Assembly (NCBI GenBank): GCA_021495925.1
Contig: JAKEKT010000118.1
Coordinates: forward strand, 30,272 to 94,271
Source: Diplodia intermedia
Taxonomy: Eukaryota > Ascomycota > Dothideomycetes > Botryosphaeriales > Botryosphaeriaceae
Direction: 5' to 3'
DNA: 64,000 nucleotides
The notes below the pieces were generated by a model. The model had not been told where the DNA came from and ran no database searches. It saw only the letters and a program-made list of their open reading frames with translations. The position numbers and the translations under genes are program-made. Shown in pieces: positions 12,601 through 25,848 of the stretch. Every line of letters begins with the position of its first letter. The first letter of the stretch is position 1.

Positions 12601-13450
12601 TTCTATCTACGGGTGAAAACGTAGGGGTCGAGGTAGTAGTCTTTAACTTTAGCTAATCTAAAGAGAACCTAGCGCGCTAGATTTATAAGAACCTCGATTC
12701 CGAGAATCTAATATATAACGGCGAGATAGAGAAGCTAGTAATAGCTCTAAAACTCGTCGTTAGAGCCGGGCACGCCTCTAAAGATATAAGAATCTACGCG
12801 AATAACTAGGCCGCAATTCTTAGACTAAGTAAGCCCGCTAATACGCCCGAGTAAGTATAGCAAATTCGGGCTATTAGATTAGCTAAAACGCTAAGGGCTA
12901 GAGAAAATATCGTCTCTCTAGAATAGTATTCTGGCCACGAGAACGTTCTAGATAATAAGTACGCCGATCGGCTCGCGAAAAGAGCTACGAAGTACTCTTT
13001 AAGTAGAGCCTCTACTTCTCTAAGCTTCTATCGAAGTAAAGTTAAGTAGAAGACCTACGAGAAGTAAGAAACGAAGCTTAAATCGACGTTAAACTTATTC
13101 TATAAACGTATCTTCGAGTTAGAGGTAGAATAGCGGCTTAAATCTTCTACGAAAGTTAGAGAAACGGCCTTCGCCTTCTATTAACTAAAGATCGAATACG
13201 ACTACTTTAAGTCTTATCTTTATCGCCTTAACTACGCCGAAAACGACTAGTATAGATATAGCTATACGGCTAAATAGATATTACGCCATCTACTTCTCTC
13301 TTATTCTCTTTATAGAGGCCCTCGGGTTCTCTTAAAAGACGGGCTTAAGAAGTATTAACTCGATCTTTTAAATCTCTTTTTCTCGACTTTAGAGACTAGT
13401 CTAACGGCTAAGTTCTTAGAATAAATAAAGATTATTACTAGACGGTAATA
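9690..13450 (+). pseudogene. LINE-1 ORF2: endonuclease-reverse transcriptase-RNase H, RIP-inactivated
   Basis: Would nick target DNA and copy the LINE RNA in place. Landmarks in one frame direction: apurinic-type endonuclease GDFNV at about 10059-10073; reverse transcriptase PGLDAIT at about 11064-11084, LLNYLKKVLERI near 11260, FLNIKSAFNYV at about 11447-11480 and the catalytic YIDD at 11712-11723; RNase H NGEIEKLVIAL near 12717 and SGHENVLDNKYADRLA at about 12930-12977. A domain order ending in RNase H and the PGxD/FLDIKGAFD-type motifs place it in the Tad1/I group. Numerous in-frame stops make it non-functional, yet the YIDD acidic pair is still intact. Confidence 0.88.
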
Positions 13451-14161
13451 ATTAAATAACTTATCTAATAAGGTCTAAATACGTATTACTAAACGCTTAT
13501 TTATACTTATTTCTTTCTTCTATTCTCTTCTTCTACTTCTTCTCGTTCTCGGCGCCCTCGCCGCTTTCGATTTAAAGTAGAAACGGGCGAGAACTAAAGA
13601 AAAACGGCTAAATAGCGGGTATTTAAGCTTAAGTAGCCGTTTCTACTAGTATCTACGGCTATCTAGTATAGTTAGTAACTAAGCTAACGAGGCTAAAAAG
13701 CCGAAGTTTAATTTTCGATTAAGTAACCTCTATTTAGAGCCCTTTTTTAGATTTCTAAATTTAGAAGTAGAATTATATAGCTAGTTCGCTAGTAGTAATA
13801 CTCCGACTAGTTATAATAAATAGTAAGTAAGTATTAGTCTTAGATAGAAGAAAGCTAAACGAATCTAACTAGTTAAAGAGGCCCTCTCTAAGAAGAGAAC
13901 TTACTTACTTTACTTTTATCTCTATTTTCGTCGGTTTCTAAGCTCTCGCTTTATTTTATTTATCTTCTCTTTATCTTATCTACGCTCTCTACTATTCTTT
14001 AAGCTTTTAAGTATATTATTTCTAGTATTCTTCTAGAATTCCTCTCCGGCACGTATATATTTAGATATATAGATAGAAGCGGGCCCTCTTAAGAGACCTC
14101 GTCTCTAATAGTTCTAGACTCTAGAGAGACGTTAAACTAAATAAATAAAAAAATAAATAAA

Positions 14162-14662
14162 TATTAGCTTACGCTAAAGATAATAAGAGAAGAACGGCTA
14201 TAATTCTCGCTTATTCTAGTCTTTAAGATTAAAGACGAGACTTACTAGACTATCTTAAGACGCTTCTTTATTAGTAGCGTCTTCTATAAGACTAAAAAGC
14301 TTAAAGAGCTAAGAAACGTTCTAAAGAACTCTAAATAAACTTATTTTTAATAAGTTCTTTACGAGTTCTATAAGCTAACTTAAATAGAAGTATTTCGATA
14401 ACGAAATTTATTCTAGATATTATAGTAGAGTTAAAGATAGACCTCGTTCTTTACTAAGAACTATATATCTTACTTTATAAGAACTCGAGCTTTCGATTAA
14501 TTAACTACTTCTTATTCGTCTAAATTCTATTAGTCTATTCTTCTAATCTTAGACCTTAAATATTAATCTACGTTTCCCGCTTTCTTAGAGAAACGAAGGT
14601 AAATTTAGAGATCGAATTCTAGTAAAGTTCTAATCTAATAGTTTTAAGTATAGAGTAGCGTA
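14162..14662 (+). mobile_element. LINE-2, segment B: ORF1 end and start of ORF2
   Basis: Resumes LINE-2 with the repeated 13-bp TATTAGCTTACGC and is collinear with LINE-1 9440-9939. It ends in the 5-bp gcgta (14658-14662), the target site of chromovirus G1. At the matching place LINE-1 has an uninterrupted gcgaa (9935-9939), giving a natural empty-site control. Confidence 0.86.
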
Positions 14663-15430
14663 TATTACGAACTCTAGAATATAAGAACTTTATAACTCTA
14701 AGGGCTAAAAGCCCGCACGAAAGAAAGTATCGTAGAGGCTAATAAGTCTTACGAGCGGTAGAGCCGTACGATTAGAAATCCCGCACGAAAAGAACGGGCG
14801 TAAGAAAACTTAGCGCCTACGAAACTAAGCTTAGATAGTAGCTAAAGCCCGTACGGGAAGAACGCCTATAAGAAACCTAGAAAGAGTAGAAGACTATACG
14901 TAATAGAAAGCCCGTAAAAGAAGTCGAACCGTAAAGACTTAATAATCTAGTCGAATTATAGTTCTATAAGAAATACGAGATCTAGAAAGTAGAAAAGAAA
15001 CGTAAAGGCGCGAACGTAAGTAAGATAGTAGTTACGTTCGCTTAGTAGCGACGAAGTTCGAAAGTCGAAATCTCGAAAGCTATTCGAAGCGCTAAGACTA
15101 CGTAATAGACCTACTTAGATTTATATAGATTTAAGCCTTAAAATCCACGATTCTTAAATTTATAAGAATTAGATCTAGATTATAACTAGCTTTTCTATAG
15201 TATATAGATATACTTTCTTAGCTAGCATCTTAATTCTTCGTAGTTAACTTAAAGTTCTAATTTAAACCCTATTAATTTAGAGGTAACCGGCTTACTATAT
15301 ATCGTATAATTACGTAATATCTTCTTATTTAATTATTATTATCTATCTCTTATCTCTCTAAGATAAATTCTTTAGTTTAATTCATCTACTAAGCGACTTC
15401 GAAGCTTAGTAGAAGAAGTCTACTATTATA
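14663..15430 (+). repeat. G1 5' LTR (768 bp)
   Basis: Same length as the 3' LTR, with only transition-type differences visible. Starts TATTACGAACTC and ends TCTACTATTATA. Homologous, apart from small indels, to the 737-bp LTRs of G2. Confidence 0.9.
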
Positions 15431-15689
15431 CTTTAACTATTATTCTTATAAGAGAAGATAGATAGTTAATACTTAAATAGAAAAGTATTTCTAGTATAGA
15501 AATTACTAATAAAGTAGTAATATAGACGTCTCTATAAGTAATAATTCTTAATAGCCTACGATAGTAGACCTATTCTAGATAATCTACGATATCTAGAATA
15601 GACTCGGATAGCTTTAGAACTAATTCTACGAATAAAGCGAAGAGAATACTCGACTTAAGAGAAAGCTCGAAGCCTAATAATACTAATCT

Positions 15690-18600
15690 ACGTCTTTAAT
15701 CGTGTCTACGAACACGATAACTAGAAGACCTATAACGATACCCGCTATTATAGTTAAGGTCTCGAAACTCGATCTATATCGAGAAGATCGTAAGAAGACG
15801 TAGAAGTTTATTACTTAGCTTAATAACTATATTTACTTCTTCTATAGATAGTTCGCTAGCGAATTAAAAAAGATACTCTACGTAAGTATCTTTCTACGCG
15901 ACTTCGCGGAATAATAGTTCCGTCCGCATAAACGAAAGTAATAAGAGAAGCTATTAGAGTAATAGAATAAAGTTACTATTAAGCTCTTCGATAGCTATTA
16001 AGCCTTTACTTAGGCCCTTAAGAAAGTATTTACCGGCCTCGACGAAGCCCGTCTAGCTACTCGTATTCTAATAACTATTAAGTAAAAAGAATTCGTCTAG
16101 AAGTATATTATACGGTTCTAGAATACGGTCTATCTTATCGTAGAATAATACTTTAACGTAACCCTATAGACGTTTTACTACTAGGGCTTAAAAGAAGAAA
16201 TTAAGAACGCTATAATCTACTATAATAGGTCTAAAAGTCTATTTACGCTCGTCGAACTAGTCTAGCTTATAGACCGACGACGTAACGAGCGATAGTTTAA
16301 TAAAAAACCCTATAAAGCTAATAGCGTTCTACTACGGCGACTACGTTATACTTAGAAAGACGATAATACTATAGAATTAGATAACGTCTAGCGAGGCATC
16401 TTAATAGATAATAATAAGAATCGAGAATAGCATAATAAAAAGAGAAGACGTACGTAACGTAAAGAATAGATACTCTAATAGAGATCTCGATTCGAGAAGA
16501 GACTATATATTTACTACGGTAATAAATAGAATAGAACGTATCGCTATCTATAGAACTCTAAGAAGAAGGCACGTAATACTACGACTACTACTAGAAATAA
16601 ACGAGAAGCTTAACGAGAGCTCTCGTTAACGCTTAAGCTAGAAGAAGTCGACCTATTCGAAGAGATTAATAGGCGACGTAGAGTACTTAATATACTCGAA
16701 TACGTTAGACTTAGTTAAACTACGTGTTACGACGACGACTATATCGCTTATTAAAGTAATAAAGACGCTACGAAATAATATCTAAAGCCTTAGCGTGTTT
16801 AAGCCATCTAATATATCTAGACCTAGTAAGATATCGGCGAATTTATCGAGGCGCTACCTCGAAATAAGAACTTAGTAAATAGCGATACGGGTAAACTCTA
16901 TAATAGTATTCTCGAATCTAGTAATACTAAAAACGAATACGATGCCGCTACGCTCGCCCGAATTATCGAATACCTTAAGTAATACGAAAGCGTGCATTAA
17001 ACTAATAATATAACCTCTACTACGACTTAGACATCTACTATTAGACTAGATCTAGCCATCTAGTAATTTCGAGTCTAAGAAGAAAAGCTAGAAGAACGGC
17101 TATAGAATAGCTAATAGTAGTAAATCTAGAAGAAGTTACCCTATTAAATAGCGAATAAGATTAGCTAATAGCTTCGCGACGAGACACGTAATGCCTAGCG
17201 CGAGTAGAATCGTAAGAACCTAGTACGCTTAGCGAAACTACTTTAATAACGAGAAAACGTATTTATTAGACGCGATATCTTATATTAGCGTTTCTACTAT
17301 AAGAATAACACCTCGCTCTATTACTACTAGATAAGGATAGAAACTCTATACTAGTAGAGATAACTTAACCGCGAAAGATAGACCTATTAGAAGGGCTCGA
17401 TCCTTCGAATAAAATAACTAGATAATACCGCTATCGAAGACCTCGTCTAATCGAAAAACTAGATGGTCTTTCTCGCTAAAGACTCTAAAAGAGGCCGTTA
17501 GATAGGTTTCTTAACTAGATTACACGTACATTAAACGAAATTATATCTATCGAAATAGAACTCTTTAAACTACTATATCTATAGATAATCTTTTATAGTA
17601 AGAAGGCCTAGACTATAATCGATAGCGGCGTATAGAATACGTATATCGACTTATTCTTCGTCGTTAAATACTAGTTATATTAGTAAGAGAAAGATAAGCC
17701 TTATTCTCTCTAAACTATCGATAGATTATCCGCGTAGTACGAAAAAGATTAGATAAGAATTAAAATAGGGCTAGCACTAATAACTATCGCTAACTATAAG
17801 AAAAGAATTAATCTAGACGTTATAAGAATACTAGGGCACGATATTATTCTAGAAATACTATAGCTAAAAATATATACACTATATATTAACTAGAGAACCG
17901 AAAAAATCATCTTTTCGAATAAGTAATATACTAAATATCTCGCCACCGTAAGAAGAATAAGCCCGACGCTAGAGGCTAGAGTAAGAGCTAGAAGCTAGAG
18001 CTAGAAGAGCTAGAGCTAGAGCTAAAAACTAAAAGTCTAGAGCGTAGAGTAACGACTTAACGTAGAAGTAATTAGCTTCGTTAAGGTCTAGAAAATTTCT
18101 CTAGTAGTAATTAAGCGTATAAAGCGTAGAGACGATAAGATATATTATCTTTATCTATAACTAAGCGTAGAAATAAAATAACGTATTATTACGAAGATAT
18201 AGACCTATTAAAGCTAGTTCGACGAAAGGTTATCTACTAGAAAAAAAGCCGATACCTACGATTCTAGAATAGACTACTACGAACCCCGTAGTTCTATCTC
18301 GAAGAGGCCTCTAGTAGAGAATAATAGTCTAAAGTTAGTTAAAGAAGACTATCTCTAGAGAATCTACGCGCGTTACGTAAACGTAGTAATATACGATTAT
18401 TTAATCGAAGAAAAACCGATATCTAGAGACTAGAAATAGAAGAGATACTACCGCGTACTCTATAGTACTCTATCTAATAGGCCTATCGAAGCTAGTTCGA
18501 TATATAGTTATCTAACTAGAAAAAAGCTAATACCTATAGATAATCTAGTAAGCGAGAAAATATAAGAGAAACTCGACGAGATAATAAGACCTAAAAGAAA

Positions 18601-21600
18601 AGTAATAACACTAGAAGAATAACCATCGCTATCTAAAATAGCATTCGTACTAAGAGAATTTTAGAAATTTACAAACCTCTACGAGAAACGAGAAAAAGAA
18701 TTCTTACTAAAATATTAATTTTAGAATTATAAGATATCTCTTATTCTAGAAACGTAGCCTACGTTTAAGCTAATATACTCGCTATTACGTATCGAGTTAG
18801 AGGCTTTAAGAGAATATATCGAAAAGAATCTAGAACGTAAATATATACGGCCTTTATCTTTATCGGCCGGCTATCTTATTCTATTCGTTTTAAAGAAGAA
18901 CGGCGAGCTCCGCCTCTATATTAATTATTAATAACTAAATAATATTACGATTAAAAACCGTTACTTCTTATTAAGAATTAACGAACTCTAAGATAAGTTC
19001 TAGACTATAAAGTACTTTACTAAGTTCGACCTTCGCGAAGAATACTACTTAGTTCGTATTAAAGAAGGCGAAGAATAAAAGACCGTCTTCTAAACGCGGC
19101 TAGAATACTTTAAGTATACGATAATATTCTTTAGGCTAACTAACGCCTTAGCATTATTCTAGAGCCTAGTAAATAATACTCTACGCCCGTATTTAGACGT
19201 ATTCTATACCGCGTACCTAGATAACATTATTATCTACTCGAACATCTTAGAAGAACATCGAAAACATATTCGAAAGATACTACTTATACTTAAAGAAAAA
19301 GATCTACGAATCGCGCCTAAGAAGTATAAATAAATTATATAGAAAATAGAGTTTCTAGAATTTATTATTACATCTAGATATATTAGCATAGACGAGAAAA
19401 AGCTAGATATAATTAGAGAATAGCTCGAACTACGAACTATTAAGAAAGTATAATTCTTTCTTAGATTCGCTAACTTCTATCGTAAGTTTATTCTAAACTA
19501 TACGAAGGTTACGAAGCCTCTTACTAGACTTACTTATAAAGAGCATAGGTTTTAATAGAAAGAAGCGTAGTAGAAGATATTTAAGTCTCTTAAATAAATA
19601 TTTTATAAAGCGCCTATTCTAGATATTTATAATCTAGAGCTACCCGTTATTATAGAGACGAACGTATCGAACTACGCTATCGGCGCTTATATTAGCTAAC
19701 TAGACGAGTAGAGTAAGCTCTATCCGATCGCGTACTATTCTAGAAAGATAACGCCTCTAAAGCTTAACTATAATATTTACGATAAGAAACTATTAGCTAT
19801 CGTTACGGCTTTTAAAGAATAGAGATACTATCTCGAAGAAGCTAAATATTAGATAATAGTTTACTACGATTATAAGAATCTTACGCACTTTACTACTACG
19901 AAGAAACTAACTTAACGATAAGTTAGATAGACTAAAGAACTAGCATTCTACGATATAAAGATTATCTATAGAAAGAAATTTAAGAACGCTCGCGCCGACG
20001 CGCTAAGTAGAAGAGCCGACTATATAGAAGAAAAGCTAGAATTATAACTAGTAGTACTAAGTAGATAGAAGAATAATAGTCTTATACCTACTAAAATATA
20101 CGTATCTATTTTTAGAATTATCTAATTATAGCTTAAGAAAGTACCCGATACCTCGCTTATTCTAATTAGGCTACTAGCTTCGGCGTATCGCCTAGAAGGT
20201 AACGCCTAGATAAAGAAGATTCGAGAAGCCTATAAGCATAATATAATAGTCTAGAAACTTAAAAACGTAGAAGACGATTCTCGCTTAATTAAAGACGTAG
20301 ACGGCACTATTCTATATTTAGAATTAGTCTACGTTTCGATAAAGCTTCGAGAGAAAATCGTTAAGAACATCTATAAAGTACTAGCATACGATTATTAAGA
20401 AATAGATAAGACGATTAAGAGGATTACTAGAAATTACTACTTTTTAAGCCTACGAAGAATCGTTTAGCGAGTAGTTTCGTAGTATAACCTTTATATTCGA
20501 AGTAAGACCTCGAGACACGCGTTCTACGACTTACTTTAGCTATTACTAGCCTCGAAAAGACCCTAGTAATTTATCTCGCTAGACTTTATTACGAATCTAT
20601 TCTAATTAAAGAAACCCTTAACTAGCGTTCTATATAATTTAATTCTAGTTATCGTCGATCGGCTTACTAAGTACGCGTACTATCTACTATATCTTAAGAC
20701 GATAAATGTAAAAGAACTCGCCTATACGTTTCTTAGAATAATTCTCGGCAACTACGGATTACTAGAAGAGCTTATATTAGATAGAGATCGGCTATTTATC
20801 TTTTAATTCTAGTAGACTTTTACCCGTTAGCTTAATTCTAAACATAAGTTATTAACTACGGCACACCCGCAAATAGACGATTAGATAAAACGAACTAACT
20901 AGACGCTCGAATAGTACCTTCGCTATTATCTTAACTACGTATAAAATAACTAGGTCGAACTACTATTTCTTACTTAGTTCGCGTATAATAGCTTTAAAGC
21001 GTCTACGACTTAAGAATTATCGTTCTACGCTAACTACGAGTATAAGCTAATAGCTTACTAAGAACTAATACTAAGCGAATCTCTTATCTAGAAAGAAATT
21101 CTTAAAGTAGACTAGCTAAAGGCACTTTATAAATAGCTTAGCCTTAACATCGAATATAACGGATTTTTAATGTCCCGCTACTATAATAGACGGTACTAGA
21201 AGGCATCAAAGCTAAAAGAGAGAGATAAAGTCTATCTTCTTAGAAAAAATATTAGAATAAGACGTTTAAATAATAAACTAGACTTTAAGAAGATAGAGCT
21301 ATTTAAAATTAATAAATAGATTAGAAAGGTTAATTTTCGCCTTAAATTACTAGAAATAATACGAATACACTTAGTTTTTTACATCGCTCTTCTTAAATTA
21401 GCCCTAGAAAACGCTATAACAGTTTAATAAATAAAAGAAATAGTATTAGAAAATCTAGACGCCGATAAAAATTAAGATTAGATCGTAGAGAAGGTTCTTA
21501 ATAGCGGCTATATTAACGGTTAGTTTAGATACCTTCTATAATAGAAAGAAAACTAGAATAACATCTAGAAACTATTAGAAAACTATAACGGCTATAGAGA

Positions 21601-21640
21601 ACTTATTATAGAATTCTATCGTTAAAACTCTAAACGCCCT
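15690..21640 (+). pseudogene. G1 gag-pol, RIP-inactivated
   Basis: Approximate limits. Landmarks: a possible gag CCHC knuckle near 16505-16545 with Tyr at the Cys positions; protease active site IDSG at about 17618-17629; reverse transcriptase YLDN at 19214-19225, where YLDD is expected (a G-to-A change consistent with RIP); RNase H ETNVSNYAIGAYIS near 19655; integrase core from about 20570 with LVIVDRLTKYAYYL, ELILDRDRLF and a later FAYNSF block; and a chromodomain-like C-terminus at about 21470-21640 (VEKVLNSG...FRYL...LENYNGYRELIIEFYR). Stops at Trp/Gln codons recur throughout. The element cannot encode active enzymes. Confidence 0.88.
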
Positions 21641-22346
21641 ATATTAATACCTCGCTCGAGAAGAAGACCTTAAAATCGAACGAAGATATAGTTCGTATTC
21701 GATTAATTAGCTTAGACGACTTTAACGGCGTAGTAGAACTTAGAGAACTAGTAGAACCTATATTAATATTAGCTAAGAACTCGCTACGTAAACGCTTTAG
21801 CGACCGCTTCTTCTTAGTATTTTTAGAGTTAACGACGGCTCTAGAACTCGTCTCTAGTTAATTTAATTCTTTTAACTTCTCTACTAATATCGCCTTAGAA
21901 GAAAGCATTAAAGCGGCCCGATAATAAAGAAGAGACCTTTATTTTTTAGCGCGATCTAGACGTACTATAAAAGTACGAAGCTCTTAATAAGCTTTTTTCT
22001 CGGTCTAATTAGCCTTTAATAAAGTCTAACGAAGGCGTAAGACTAGAAAACACGTTAGCTCGAATATACTATACTTAGTAGATAATATATAGTTCGAATT
22101 ATCTAAACTACTAGCATTATAGAACGCTTTATCTTAATAAGTATACTTATTATAACGAGAATATACTCTATCTATTAGATAAGAAATAAAAGAAGAGTTC
22201 TTCTTATTCTTCTTAAAGTTTATAAGAAGATAAGAGAAGTAAGAAAGCGATATTTTAACGTCGTCGTAATTAATCTTATCTTCTAGAATAAGATGTTTAG
22301 CCCGCTAAGTAGAACGCTTACGTTTACGGAAATTAGTAGAAGATAT
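21639..22346 (-). pseudogene. G1 reverse-oriented accessory ORF
   Basis: On the strand opposite to gag-pol, between the end of pol and the 3' LTR, one frame of about 235 codons is interrupted by only nine TAA/TAG codons of RIP type. Its first codon is ATA in place of ATG (22346-22344), followed by SSTNFRKRKRS. The middle has YSRYNKYTY then stop then DKAFYNAS, which would be a Cys-x2-Cys-x6-Cys cluster if the Tyr and stop codons are RIP-altered Cys and Arg or Gln. The C-terminus (NSKNTKKKRSLKRLRSEFLA and on to RIRTISSFDFKVFFSSEV) matches that of the G2 ORF. Function is unknown; nucleic-acid binding is only an inference from the cysteine cluster and basic stretches. Confidence 0.6.
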
Positions 22347-22448
22347 AGTAGAAAAAGAACTTATAGAAAAAGAGAAAACCGCTAGAACGACGAAAGATAT
22401 ATATAAATAATAAATCTTCGGGTTAAAGATTCTTAAGATAGAGGGTAG

Positions 22449-23216
22449 TATTACGAACCCTAGAATATAAGAGCTTTATAATCTTAAGAGCTAAAAGTCC
22501 GTATAAAAGAAAGTATCGTAGAGACTAATAAGTCTTACGGGCGATAAAGCTATACGGTTAGAAATTTCGTACGAAAAGAATAGACGTAAGAAAACTTAGC
22601 GTCTACGAGACTAAGCTTAGATAGTAGCTAAAGCCCGTACGAAAAGAACGCCTATAAGAAATCTAGAAAGAGTAAAAGATCATACGTAATAAAAAGCCCG
22701 TAGAGAAAGTTAAACCGTAGAAACTCGATAATCTAGTTAAATTATAGTCTCGTAAGAAATGCGGGATCTAGAAAGTAGAAAAGAAACGTAGAGACGCGAA
22801 CGCGAGTAAGATAGTAGTTACGTCTACTTAGTAGCGACGAAGTTCGAAAGTTAAAATCTCGAAAGCTATTCGAAGCGCTAAGACCACGTAATAGATCTAT
22901 TTAGATTTATATAGATCTAAGTCTTAAAATCCACGATTCTTAAATTTATAAGAGTTAGATCTAGATTATAACTAGCTTTTCTATAGTATATAAATATACT
23001 CTCTTAGCTAGCATCTTAACCCTTCGTAGTTAACTTAAAGTTCTAATTTAAACTCTATTAATTTAGAGGTAATCGGCTTACTATATATTATATAATTACG
23101 TAATATCTTCTTATTTAATTATTATTATCTACCTCTTATCTCTCTAAGATAAACCCTTCGGTTTAATCCACCTACTAAGCAACTTCGAAGCTTAGTAAAA
23201 GAAGCCTACCGTTATA
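22449..23216 (+). repeat. G1 3' LTR (768 bp)
   Basis: Full-length partner of the 5' LTR. Starts TATTACGAACCC and ends CCTACCGTTATA, followed by gcgta. Confidence 0.9.
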
Positions 23217-25848
23217 GCGTAAGTCTAAGTTTAAGCTACTTAACTTATATAACTAAAAGAATTAAACGGGTAACGATTCTTAATATACTCTAGAACGCGT
23301 TCTATAATAGTAATTATTTAGAACGTAGGCTATAGTTACCGATAATTTTAATATTTATTACTTCTAGTAGGATTCGAAATCTTTCTTCTCGTCTAGCGCT
23401 AATCGACTAGTCGAATAGTTTAAAGAAAATAATCTATCTCTCTTAAATAAAGAAGAAGAAGATATCTTCTATTATCTTTATTTAGAAAGAGAGACGATTA
23501 TTAATCTTACGCTAGCTACGTTAGTTTTAGCTAATAGAATTACTAACTAGTAAACGATTACGGACTTTAATTTTAATTATAAGACGATTCTATTTAGTCT
23601 AAAACTAATAGACTATACGAGACCTTCTACGATAGCTACTACCGCTAGATTTAATACGAAAAAGGCCGACTAGTCTAAGTTTTAGAAGGTCTTTAAATAA
23701 TAGATAGAGACGATAGTATTCGAAGCTCTAAAAAGCTTAGAATTAAACTCTCTACTAAAAGATATCTCTAGAAACTTAATAGAGGGTTCGATCCGCTAAA
23801 TACTCGCGTTAGATACTCTAGAGATAAGCCTTAACTAGACTATATCTATCGCGACGGACCTTTCTATTTTTCGATTAAAACTAGAAGCTCGATCTAAACC
23901 GTAGTAGTCGAATAAGCTTTTAGAAGAACGAAGACGACTATAAAGAGAGACTAACGCTTTTAAATCTCTACGTATAAAAGAGAGTAAGCGAAGATACTTA
24001 AATAGTTAAAATATCTACTTTAAAGCGATTAAGAGAGCTAAACGCGAATACTAAAATTTATTTCTAGAAAAAGAATTTCTTAAGACTATCTTTAAGACTA
24101 TAGCTTATACTAAGTCTAGAACGTATGCTAGAATCTCTAAGATTAGCTATAATACGTATACGAGAAAACGTCTAGAAGATAGTTTTAAAAAAAATATTTA
24201 GCTCTTAAAAAGAGACTCTTTTTACCGTCTTCTTTTACCACTTCTTTTAACTAGTAAAGCTACGTTTCTAAACGCTAGAACTAGCCGAAGCTTAGTTTAA
24301 GAGAGATTAAGAATACGTACTCTACGTAAATTAAAGAAAAAACGCCGAGACTAAACGCTATTATATAGAAAATTATTATCTATATATTTAGAGCGAAGTC
24401 TAGCGTCTTTAATAAGGTCTTTTCTACGCTATTCGTCTATAACTACTATCTAACGGGCTAGCGTACGGCTATTAAGGCAATCTTAAGTAAGAAAAAGAGC
24501 GATATCGTAAACTTAAAGTTTTATTATATTATTTCTCTTCTTAATTACCTTAGAAAAGTACTAGAACGAATTATAGCTAAAAGACTAGACTATTTAGCGA
24601 AGATCTTTAATCTTCTTTACTATATCTAAATTAGAGAAAGATTAAAGAAATCCGCGATTAATATTATAATACTTTTATTAAATAAAGTAGAGAAGAACCG
24701 CTATCTTAAACGTAAGACCTTCGTACTTTTTCTTAATATTAAAAGCGTCTTTAACTATATAGTCGAAGAATAACTTCTAGCTATAATAACTTAAATTAGT
24801 ATGTCGATTAATTTACTCGCGTAAATAAAGTCGTTTATATTAATACGAATATTAAGCCTCGCGTTTAATAAAGAAGAAGAAGAGTTTAGTCTAATTAAGA
24901 CGAATATCTTATAAGAAAGTTTAATCTTATCTATTCTCTTCTTAATCTATTTTTAAGAGATATTTTTTATCTCTAAGACTTCTTTTCTCTCTTATATTAA
25001 CGATATTACGATAATAGCTAGCTTAGATAGCTAGAAGAGTAATAAGAAGATATTAAAGAAAAAGACGAAAAGACTCTTTACGCGAGACTATAAAAACTAT
25101 ATTAAATTCGATCTTAAGAAGATAAAGCTTATATACTTCGTCCGCTCTTTTAAAGAGAACTTAGAACTTCGCTTAATCTCTATTATATTATCTACGAAGA
25201 ATATAGTAGAATCTAAGAATTAGATTAAGTAGCTAGAAATCTACTTCGACTACGAATTTATCTTTAAGACGTACGTATCTAAAAGAATTAGCTAGACTCG
25301 TTCGACCTTTTATTATCTCTTTAAACTCGCTAACGTTAAGAGAGAACTCTTTTTCTACGTAGTTTACTAGCTTTATTTAGCTTACGTAACTATAGTTATA
25401 GACTACGACTTTAAAATCTACTAGAAAAACTAAAGGCGGTTTACTTATTAATTAAGAGTTCTTTAAAATCTTATTCTATAAAAGATTCTAGAGGTTTTTA
25501 AAACCGCCCCTATAATTTCTCTAGAAATAGAGAGTAAAATTCTACTAGCGAATATTTATCTAAATAAGCGGTTACGAAAATACGCTCTTAGAATAAATTT
25601 ACTCGAAGAATTCTATTCTCTTCGAATCGAACTAGAGAAGATAAACCTAGACTAATAAGAAATAGAAACGTCTATATAGTTAAAGAAAATTAAACTTCTT
25701 CTTAAAGAGTAATCTACTCTCTTAGAAGAAGTTAATCTCTTCTACTTTTCGTCGTAGACTATCGATCTTTTCTACGCGGCTACGGTTAGCCCTCTAAATA
25801 AAGAGAAGTAGGCTTCAACCTACGTACTTAATATTAAGAAGATACTCT
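23217..25848 (+). mobile_element. LINE-2, segment C: endonuclease to reverse transcriptase
   Basis: Continues LINE-2 after G1, collinear with LINE-1 from about 9935 to 12567. The reverse transcriptase catalytic box is at 24993-25004 and reads YIND (the first Asp became Asn by G-to-A). It ends with actct (25844-25848), the target site of G2. LINE-1 has the uninterrupted equivalent, atctt, at 12563-12567. Confidence 0.88.

Larger units (their letters stand above)
7660..14161 (+). mobile_element. LINE-1: full-length Tad1-like LINE, 6.5 kb
   Basis: Non-LTR retrotransposon with leader, gag-like ORF1, ORF2 (endonuclease, reverse transcriptase, RNase H) and a TAAA-repeat tail ending at 14161. It lies inside LINE-2, bounded by the 13-bp duplication TATTAGCTTACGC at 7647-7659 and 14162-14174. 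It keeps more CpA and TpG than LINE-2 or LINE-3, and its catalytic motifs are the best preserved of the three, so it is probably the youngest LINE here. Both ORFs still carry many RIP-type stops, mostly TAG/TAA where Trp or Gln is expected. Confidence 0.9.
14663..23216 (+). mobile_element. G1: Ty3/gypsy chromovirus, plus strand, 8554 bp
   Basis: LTR retrotransposon with 768-bp LTRs at 14663-15430 and 22449-23216, flanked by the target duplication gcgta (14658-14662, 23217-23221). The LTR ends read TATTACG...GTTATA, a RIP version of TG...CA. Internal order is gag, aspartic protease, reverse transcriptase, RNase H, integrase, chromodomain: the Ty3/gypsy order with a chromovirus C-terminus. A purine-rich tract (AAGATAGAGGG) precedes the 3' LTR. 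A reverse-oriented ORF lies between the end of pol and the 3' LTR. It is inserted in the endonuclease part of LINE-2. All frames are RIP-interrupted. Confidence 0.92.

Noticed and set aside
4589..14161. Apparent terminal inverted repeats of about 700 bp (4589-5290 versus 13470-14161), which suggested a large DNA transposon
   Set aside because: Both are 3' ends of LINEs of the same family in opposite orientation (LINE-3 and LINE-1), each with its own tail and target duplication.
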